Part shown: positions 56,708-64,000 of the stretch, piece by piece
How the letters are laid out: the number at the start of each line of letters is the position of its first letter
Position numbering within the stretch: position 1 is the stretch's first letter
Assembly: GCF_016097555.1 (NCBI RefSeq)
Contig: NC_054709.1
Coordinates: 30,345,535-30,409,534 of the forward strand
Source: Gigantopelta aegis
Taxonomy: Eukaryota; Mollusca; Gastropoda; Neomphalida; Peltospiridae
DNA: 64,000 nucleotides
Direction of reading: 5' to 3'
Translations under genes and position numbers: made by a program
The notes under the pieces: generated by a model
Database searches by the model: none
What the model was told of the DNA's origin: nothing
What the model saw: only the letters and a program-made list of their open reading frames with translations

Positions 56708-56835
56708 AACATAACCCTAAGTATATATAAATACCCCAAATATACATAGATACTCAATGTTGGCTGAATACTCGGATCTAGAGGTGGTCACTTAAGGAAT
56801 AATTATAAATTATTAATTGTACAGAAGGCAACATG
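56708..56835 (+). repeat. local direct duplication, copy 1
   Basis: AACATAACCCTAAGTATATA to AATTATTAATTGTACAGAA is repeated at 57441-57570 with few changes; the region right after differs by an apparent inversion of GGCAACATGTACCTATCTAT. Confidence 0.88.
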
Positions 56836-56909
56836 TACCTATCTATGTATAGGCATCCGGATACTGGACATCCCGGTCCATGTCTGCAACAATAATAGAA
56901 CTGCTCATA

Positions 56910-57035
56910 TAAAATGAATGAAGATAATGTAAAATGAATGTAGATAATGTAAAATTAATGAAGATAATGTCAAATTAATGTAGATAATATAAAATGAATG
57001 TAGATAATTTAAAATGAATGTAGATAATGCTCATA
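56910..57035. repeat. 20-bp tandem repeat
   Basis: Unit AAAATGAATGTAGATAATGT, about six copies. Confidence 0.9.
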
Positions 57036-57440
57036 TAAAATGAATTTAAATATTATAATGGCATATTTAGACGAGCTGATAAAAATAGCCAGCGAGCCAA
57101 TTGTAAAGAGAAATCTTTAAAAGATCAAATAGATGAATCAATACAGCAATCTATATCGTATATAGTTTATTAGCTTTAAGCCTTCCGGTCATAGGTATAC
57201 ATTTCATGTACAAATCAATAACGTTTGACAAGTGGTGCATATATGGAGGATGGACAATTAAAATATGTTGCTGACGTACATATAATGCATTTTAAAGATG
57301 GTTTCCAATGTCAGAAATCTGAACGACAAAACCGTAATGTATTTCGTTTCATTTTTTCCTTCTTTTATTGACGTTGTAAACGGCATTGCTAACGTCAAAA
57401 ATGTCAGAAAAAATAGGCAATTTTTTAAAGGCTTCAATTT

Positions 57441-57598
57441 TAGCATAACCCTAAGTATATACATGTATATAAATACACCAAATATACATAGATACTCAAT
57501 GTTGGCTGGCTACTCGGATCTAGATGTGGTCACGTAAGGAATAATTATAAATTATTAATTGTACAGAATGCCTGTACATAGATAGGTACACGTTGCCC
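57441..57598 (+). repeat. local direct duplication, copy 2
   Basis: Second copy; its last part (ACATAGATAGGTACACGTTG) is the inverse of 56830-56856. Confidence 0.85.
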
Positions 57599-57974
57599 TC
57601 TGTAAAATTCAGCTCTCATTGACTTTTGATTTAAATGAACATAAAATTTATATACATTTTCCCAACAGCTTATAGACGTTTTTAGTAATCTAATTTAGTT
57701 TCGGGCAGAAAATAATCTTTTTTTCTTTTCTTTTTTTGTGTGTAATCTTTGTACGTAGCTAATCACAATCGGAACTTCAAACCTGAAATTTTATATCGAT
57801 GTAAAATGTTTATTGATCTTCTCTGTGCTTGCACGACGTAATTCAAGATTAACTTGTATCGTAATCCTGACACTTTTATGTACATAGTTTGCCTTGTCTC
57901 AGTGGCTATTGAGTTTGGAAATCAATAATTCAGTATTGTATCTATAACGGTTTATTTCGCATATCAGGCAACCG

Positions 57975-58605
57975 TCTTTCTCGTTGATTTCTTTGTTATA
58001 TAGATGGTGTATACTTCATGAACATCTCGTACTCACATTGATTTCTTTGTTATATAGATGATGTATATTTCTTGAACATCTACTACTCACATCGATTTCT
58101 TTGTTATATAGATGATGTATACTTCTTGAACATCTACTACTCACATCGATTTCTTTGTTATATAGATGATGTATACTTCTTGAACATCTACTACTCACAT
58201 TGATTTCTTTGTTATATAGATGATGTATACTTCGTGAACATCTATTATGATGTATACTTCGTGAACATCTATTACTCACATTGATTTCTTTGTTATATAG
58301 ATGATGTATACTTCGTGAACATCTAGTACTCATATCGATTTCTTTGTTATATGGATGATGTATACTTCATGAACATCTATTACTCACATTGATTTCTTTG
58401 TTATATAGATGATGTATACTTCATGAACATCTCGTACTCACATTGATTTCTTTGTTATATAGATGATGTATACTTCATGAACATCTCGTACCTACACATT
58501 GATTTCTTTGATATATAGATGATGTATACTTCATGAACATCTCGTACTCACATTGATTTCTTTGTTATATAAATGATGTATACTTCATGAACATCTAGTA
58601 CTCAC
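57975..58605. repeat. 54-bp minisatellite, about 11 copies
   Basis: Unit TGATTTCTTTGTTATATAGA and TGATGTATACTTCATGAACA; variants group in blocks. Confidence 0.97.
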
Positions 58606-59076
58606 CCCCCCCACCCCCTTGTGAACCCTTTCCTCCAGAGCTACAATTAGTAATGAATTAATATACAGTAATAAGTAAAGTGACATTTTATATTAATATA
58701 ATTTAGACCAGCCCGACTGAAATTAGCACCAACTAAATTAATGCCTAAAATCTATATCCTGGTTATCCTTATATTTTATATGGTGCTTTGAGAATAATAA
58801 TTGTTATCCCCCCACTTATATCTAGGACATGGTCTTACAATCAAAATTTCAAAATTGTCCCTCTCATCTCAACTGCCTCCCATAATTCTAAAAACTCACG
58901 TACCGCCGAGAAGTAACGGTTTTGCAGACGAGCTCTAGTCTGTTTTTTAAAAAGTGGTTTTCACCGTCTCAACGTCATAGACTTTTGTTTCACTCTGTTG
59001 TAACTGTATCCAAATATATTAAAAATTTTTTTTTATATTAACCGAACTCCTGTGTTCATTGGCACGGGTTGAACCA

Positions 59077-59671
59077 AGGACATTTCTGAGTTAGTTACAA
59101 TGTTTAAGATGTTATTGACTAACAGAGACTTTTTAACGGTTGTAATTACATATCAAATACAGTGAAACCCCTCTAAACCAGACACCCTCGGGATCAAGTA
59201 AAATGTCCGGTTTTAAGAGGTATCCAGTTTAGAAAGGTTAATTTCTGTACTGAGTTTTAAAAAAGGACCTTGAAAAAAATGTCCGGTTTTGGGGGAATTA
59301 CGGTTTACAGAGGGTCCGGTTTTGGGGGAATTACGGTTTACAGAGGGTCCGGTTTTGAGAGGTTTCACTGTATATGTTTCTGCATACAATATTAGTGGCT
59401 GTATATTAAACGTGTTTCTCATCGTTCTAATATTTGTACTTGGTTAAATTTCATTTTATTTCCTAAAATATATTTTTTCGTACGTACGAAATTATTTGAA
59501 GATAAAATCCAGTTTGGGCTTCTTACAAATATTAAGATCACCAGAAACACATTGAATATACAGACATTGATATTCTAAACAAGAAAAATTTATTCAATAT
59601 GTATGTTTAATCGTAGAAATATTGTATTAGTCGGAAACATCTGACAATGCAACAAACTCAGGAAAGTCCCT
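59077..59671 (+). mobile_element. TTAA MITE-4, second copy, split by another MITE
   Basis: Same orientation-reversed content as 54548-54934 with right TTAA at 59672-59675; left end mutated. Interrupted at 59160-59370. Confidence 0.83.
59160..59370. mobile_element. pogo/Tc1-type MITE nested in MITE-4
   Basis: 211 bp flanked by TA, ends CAGTGAAACCCCTCTAAACC and CAGTGAAACCTCTCAAAACC (inverted); internal 39-bp repeat around GTCCGGTTTTGGGGGAATTA. Confidence 0.85.
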
Positions 59672-59789
59672 TTAAGTAATATTTGCACGAATAGTGTAAG
59701 AAAATATAAAATGTGGTACTCAACACCGTCGTTTCAAAATTTGACGCAACACCGTGAGCAAAGTCATTTAAAGGCTGATATAGAGTGAA

Positions 59790-59872
59790 TGCGGTCTGAC
59801 GCCATATAACCGTAAATAAAATGTGTTGAGTGCGTCGTTAAATAAAACATTTCCTTCCTTCCTTCCATAAAC
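59790..59872 (+). repeat. SINE-B tail fragment
   Basis: GTTGAGTGCGTCGTTAAATA and CCTTCCTTCC tail. Confidence 0.75.
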
Positions 59873-60388
59873 GATTATTTCATTGCTGCTGGCCGCATGC
59901 GTTATTTAGACGCACCTATCGCACGCATCCAGTCTAGACGCTTTCGTTGAAACTAATGTAGTTTGATTTTTGTTTAGCCTGACCGTATCCAGTCTATATG
60001 CGCCGTTAAAGGAGCTCAATCACGGATTTAGTGGGCCCTGTTTCTCTAAATATGTCTTATAAATGAAACCTACATTCATTTGGAATATCAAACCTAGTTA
60101 TTGTATGATCCAAATATTTTAATTGATCTACGATCGAGGGAATTCCATGATACGCTTCTTTTTTAAAATTTGGAACTCTTCTTGTGATGAAACATGAAAA
60201 ATATGGAAAAACAGACTCGTAGTGATGAGGCTATATATACGACAACCATATAATGTATTTTTGGATTTTATATAAACGATCGCAAATGAGACTTCGCAAA
60301 TGAGGGCCGGCTATTAATAAAAAGTATATTATCTCATGACGAAAATACGCTGAAATTAAATAATAAACAGTCGAACCATGAACTCACC

Positions 60389-60392
<4 letters not shown>

Positions 60393-60423
<31 letters not shown>

Positions 60424-60424
60424 G
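60393..60424. repeat. (ATT)n microsatellite
   Basis: About ten ATT units. The 59875-60590 stretch is otherwise without a gene; a MITE-2-like end (AAAGGAGCTCAATCACGGAT) is at 60007. Confidence 0.9.
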
Positions 60425-60592
60425 GCGCGTGTGCAAATTATTTTGACTGGTTCGCAAAGTGGTATTTCGGTTTTAATGTATAGCGTAAAAAAACAATGTA
60501 CTGCTGCATGTTTTGTCGTCCAAAGGTTGGCTAATTATTACTTAAGAACAGACAATAAGTGGCAAAACTTAAACACTGATGGTATTTCTTAA

Positions 60593-60960
60593 ACGGACAG
60601 ATCTTAGTTTCATCCCATTGAAATACACACTAAGTTTGGCTAATCTACAAACCTGTAACACATTTAGATAAAGTTACAACTGAGTGAAACATGAGTCTAT
60701 GACTTTGAAATTGTGAAATACCCTCTAAAAATAGACTAAAACTCGACTCCATAACTGTTACTTCTCAGACGAACGTGCGTTTTTTAAAAATATGAGGCAT
60801 GCATTTTGTGATATTAAAAACACCAGGATGACCAAAAACACTTCGAATGTACGGAAATGGATAATCTAACGAATAAAATCTAAGTAAAGTATGAGTTTAG
60901 TTATTAAAAACGGCTCTAATAGTAAATTTACAAATGTGCCTTAGTGTAGGGTATGTCCCT
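60593..60960 (-). mobile_element. TTAA MITE-3, copy 2
   Basis: 368 bp with TTAA at 60589-60592 and 60961-60964; inverse of 23844-24214. Confidence 0.82.
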
Positions 60961-61246
60961 TTAATTTATATTGCATGTCCATTGCACATTTCAAAATCAA
61001 ATGATATCCTGATTAGACAGTCGATATTTCATTTGCGATCTTTTCCATTATATCAACATGCAACTGGTTAGATGAAACACGAAATGTTGTGATAAGAGTA
61101 GTGATATTTCAAGATAGCACTGCAAGTAAAAAGTATTTATCAAATGCTTACATATACCGATAGAAAGGGAAAAGGAGAACAGAGAATTGTAGAGAAATTG
61201 AATTCTGTACTAGCTACTTGCATAATAATGTCTGTATTTCATACAA

Positions 61247-61556
61247 GGTTTATTTGTTAAACGGCACCACTAGAGCACATTAATTAATTAATCATCGGCT
61301 ATAATTGGATGTCTAACATTTGGTATTTCTGAATAGTAGTCATCAGAGGAAACCCGTTACATTTTTCTTAATGCAGCAAAGGATCTTTTATATGTGCTGA
61401 CAGGAAAGCACATACCACTGCCTTTGACCAGTTGTGGTGCACTGGTTGGAACGAGAAAAAAATCCCCAATCAGTTGAATGGATCCATCGAGGTGGTTCGA
61501 TCCTGCGACGCAATCACCTCAAGCGAGTATTCAACTGACTGAGCTAAATCTCGCCC
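61247..61556 (-). repeat. SINE-A
   Basis: GTTTATTTGTTAAACGGCAC to a mutated head (AAGCGAGTATTCAACTGACT). Confidence 0.87.
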
Positions 61557-61646
61557 TTTATTCCATACAAAGTTGTAACTTATGTGGATTGAATGTCAGT
61601 AGTGCCATCAGCAATACCGTCAACATCTCACACTCTGGATTGTTAA

Positions 61647-61984
61647 AGGCATATTGTCGCAGACCACTGACCTATTAAATGGCCTAACAAAGTATTACGT
61701 GAAACATATGTATTTGATTTGTCCCTAAATGTACTTTATTCAACAATCTACGTAACCACCATACTCTACTTATTAATGCTATTTCGTAAACATTTTTATT
61801 GAATTATGGCAATGGTCCATAATTTTTAAATTAATATTGTCAAGAGGATTGACACGGATTTCACTCCATCATGGTTTAGTTAAGGTGATTCAATAGTCAG
61901 ATTTGGTTTTTAAACATTTATGTAATTTTCATTTGTTGTCTACTTTTGGAGAAATAAGGTCCTTAAATCTGTGACAGTATGCCT
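61647..61984 (-). mobile_element. TTAA MITE-2, copy 2
   Basis: 338 bp, TTAA at 61643-61646 and 61985-61988; left end AGGCATATTGTCGC, right end perfect. Confidence 0.87.
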
Positions 61985-61987
61985 TTA

Positions 61988-62273
61988 AAGTTTGTTTTGT
62001 TTAACGGCATCACTAGAGCACCGTGATTTATTAATCATCGACTATTGGATGTCAAACATTTGGTAATTTTGACATATAGTCTTAGAGAGAAAACCCGCTG
62101 CATTTTTCGATTAGTAGCAAGGGACAAGATGGTACATACCACGGCCTTTGATATACCAGTCGTGGTGCACTGACAGGAACGAGAAATAGCACAATGGTCC
62201 CACCGACGGGGGTCGATCCCAAACCGACCGCACATCAAGCGAGTACTTTACCACTGAGCTACGTTCAGCCCTC
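61988..62273 (-). repeat. SINE-A abutting MITE-2
   Basis: TTTGTTTTGTTTAACGGCAT to CGCACATCAAGCGAGTACTT and TACCACTGAGCTACGTTC. The MITE's TTAA overlaps the SINE's end. Confidence 0.9.
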
Positions 62274-62306
62274 ACTATGGCTTGAGGGTTTTGGTGTCAG
62301 TCACTC

Positions 62307-62402
62307 CTGGCTATGATTGGCCGTTAGATACCATTTATCTCACAAAGAGTTGTTTTAAAATGTATTTAACGAGCGAAAACGAGATAAATGGTATCTAACG
62401 GA
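62307..62402. mobile_element. palindromic MITE, about 96 bp
   Basis: Arms CCGTTAGATACCATTTATCT and its exact inverse at 62379-62402. Confidence 0.85.
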
Positions 62403-62653
62403 CACGAATGTATTCTTCTATTCGTTACATATCCTCAAAAACCAGGTTTTAAGCAAATTTTAACATCTTTTTTTGGCTAAACGTTATTTACAGCCGTTGC
62501 ACTTGTAGCTGACTTACGCATCACAGACACATGATTGTCAGGTTAACTATACGTCAGAGTCTAATCGATTTCCACCGTGCTTGCTTTTTATTGGACGTAT
62601 GGCATTGGTGACCTGGTTATCACTTAGGAGCAGGCAGTCGTATGTCTTAAACA

Positions 62654-62862
62654 TGACTGGCATATCAAAGGCTGTGCAATTTACTGGCTGTCCTGTCTGT
62701 GGGAAAGTGCATACAAAAGACCCCTTGCTGCTAATGGAAAAATAAAAAAGTAGCGGGTTTTCTAAGAGTACGAATAAATATTACCAGTGTTTGTCATCCA
62801 GTAACCGATGATTAATTGACGAATGTGCTCTAGTGGTGTTGTTAAACAGAAAATATTATTAA
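62654..62862 (+). repeat. SINE-A, head-truncated
   Basis: GACTGGCATATCAAAGGCTG to GCTCTAGTGGTGTTGTTAAA. Confidence 0.85.
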
Positions 62863-62895
62863 CTTGTTTTACCTTCTCAAATCTGCCGCTAGCGA

Positions 62896-62920
62896 CCCCC
62901 CCCCCCCCCCCCCCACCCGT
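62896..62920. repeat. C-run
   Basis: About 21 C. Confidence 0.92.
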
Positions 62921-62962
62921 AGATATACCGTGTCTTTATCACGCGTCGTCAGTGGGATCATT

Positions 62963-63185
62963 TGACTATTTCTAGTTGAACCCAGTGCACCACGACTGGT
63001 ATATCAAAAGCCGTGGTGTGTGCTATCCGGTCTGTTAGATGGTGCATAGATAAAACAAAAACCCAACCCTTGCTACTAATAGAAACACGTAGCGTGTTTT
63101 CTCCGAGGACTACGGGTCACAGTTACCAATAACCGATGATTAATTAATCAATGTTCTCTAGTGGAGTTGTTAAACAGAACATATT
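62963..63185 (+). repeat. SINE-A, head-truncated
   Basis: ACGACTGGTATATCAAAAGC to TCTCTAGTGGAGTTGTTAAA. The pair 62654-62920 and 62963-63240 also share flanking 'accttctcaaatctgc', so they arose by a segmental duplication. Confidence 0.85.
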
Positions 63186-63429
63186 TCGACTTTTTTTCAC
63201 CTTCTCAAATCTGCAAATTTGACCCCCGGACACCCCGTGTCTTTAACACGCGTGGTATTGAACCAATGTGAGTGTACAATCAATTGTCTAGCCTATCAAT
63301 CAATGCTTCACTCACCTCGGCTACTAACGTCTTACTGCAGGCCAAACCAGTCGATAATCATTCATAATGTATGACGCTTGATTAATGGATCCAGGTAGTA
63401 CCAACAAAATAACAATAACATTTCACCCA

Positions 63430-63725
63430 GTCATGCATCATTCATTCCTCCTTTAATTAATTCATACGTTCATTCATTCATTCATTCACTCATTCATCCA
63501 TTAATTAATTCCTTCATTCATTAATTCGTTCGTTCATTCATTCATTCATTCTCTCATTCATCCTTTAATTCATTAATTCGTTCGTTCGTTCATTCATTCA
63601 TTCGATCGTTTGTTCGTTCATTCATTCATACTTTCGTTCATTCATCCACTCCTTCATTCGTTTACTCATCAGTTTATTCACTTGTTTATTCATCCATTCA
63701 TCATTCGTTAGTTCATCCATTCGTG
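63430..63725. repeat. (TTCA)n microsatellite
   Basis: Imperfect TTCA/TTCG units over about 290 bp. Confidence 0.95.
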
Positions 63726-63802
63726 AAATCATGTAAGGATTATTTGTGGTATCTATTAGTCTGTAGCTATTTATCCGATATACATAAGCATAACAATATA
63801 AG

Positions 63803-63940
63803 TTGTAGAAGCATCACGAGGGGTATATGGCTTTTTATGTACCCTCTGTGTGTTCTTTTACCCCGAGCCGAAGGCGAGGGGGTAAAAGAGCACACAGAGG
63901 GTACATAAAAAGCCATATACCCCGAGAGATGCTTCTACAA
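63803..63940. mobile_element. 138-bp hairpin MITE with about 60-bp arms
   Basis: TTGTAGAAGCATC, GGGGTATATGGCTTTTTATG and TACCCTCTGTGTG are mirrored almost perfectly; a GC-rich loop of about 15 nt sits at 63866-63880. Confidence 0.88.
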
Positions 63941-64000
63941 CGAATTTATCTTGCCGACATGTTAAACCATATAGCCAAATAATCAAAATAACGCCAGACA

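Noticed and set aside
58016..58333. 105-aa ORF with repeated CSRSIHHLYNKEI
   Set aside because: 54-bp minisatellite, in frame by virtue of its length being a multiple of three.

Overview
This is animal nuclear DNA: spliced genes with GT-AG introns, tRNA-headed SINEs, Tc1/mariner transposons, TTAA-flanked MITEs and very abundant micro- and minisatellites. The repeat style (SINEs ending in GTTTAACGACACCAC, and the 'cactagccatggga' dispersed repeat) points to a mollusc, most likely a gastropod; this attribution is from memory, not from a search.

Only one host protein gene is supported: SMARCE1 (BAF57, the HMG-box subunit of BAF SWI/SNF chromatin remodelers), on the minus strand from 46723 (ATG) to 14969 (stop). 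I assembled 14 coding exons with consistent phases into a 512-residue open frame (1539 nt with stop), plus a likely 5'UTR intron and a short 3'UTR. Introns fill about 95% of the locus and hold a near-intact Tc1-like DD34E transposon with perfect 24-bp TIRs (35121-36721), SINEs, MITEs and tandem arrays.

Region 1-14.9 kb is downstream of the gene: a broken Tc1-like transposase (2757-3425), SINEs, a decayed LINE ORF1 zinc-knuckle fragment split by a 46-bp minisatellite (5787-7845), MITEs and AT-rich tandem arrays. Region 46.8-64 kb is upstream: a 1.2-kb TTAA element with its empty target site beside it, a possible promoter near 49.79 kb, a 0.9-kb GA/GACA microsatellite, SINEs, nested MITEs and a 60-bp-arm hairpin at the end.

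The standout observation is a pattern within SMARCE1. At least six of the 14 exons (4, 5, 9, 11, 12, 13) have one splice junction copied, exon edge plus splice site, into tandem repeats in the adjoining intron: 12 decayed copies beside exon 9, about six beside exon 12, three beside exon 4, and two, two and one beside exons 5, 11 and 13. Most copies keep the GT or AG, so the pre-mRNA carries arrays of decoy splice sites. A seventh array abuts the exon 2 donor, and the LINE zinc knuckle shows the same kind of coding-derived expansion. I do not know of a description of this; it may be a splice-junction-anchored minisatellite process.
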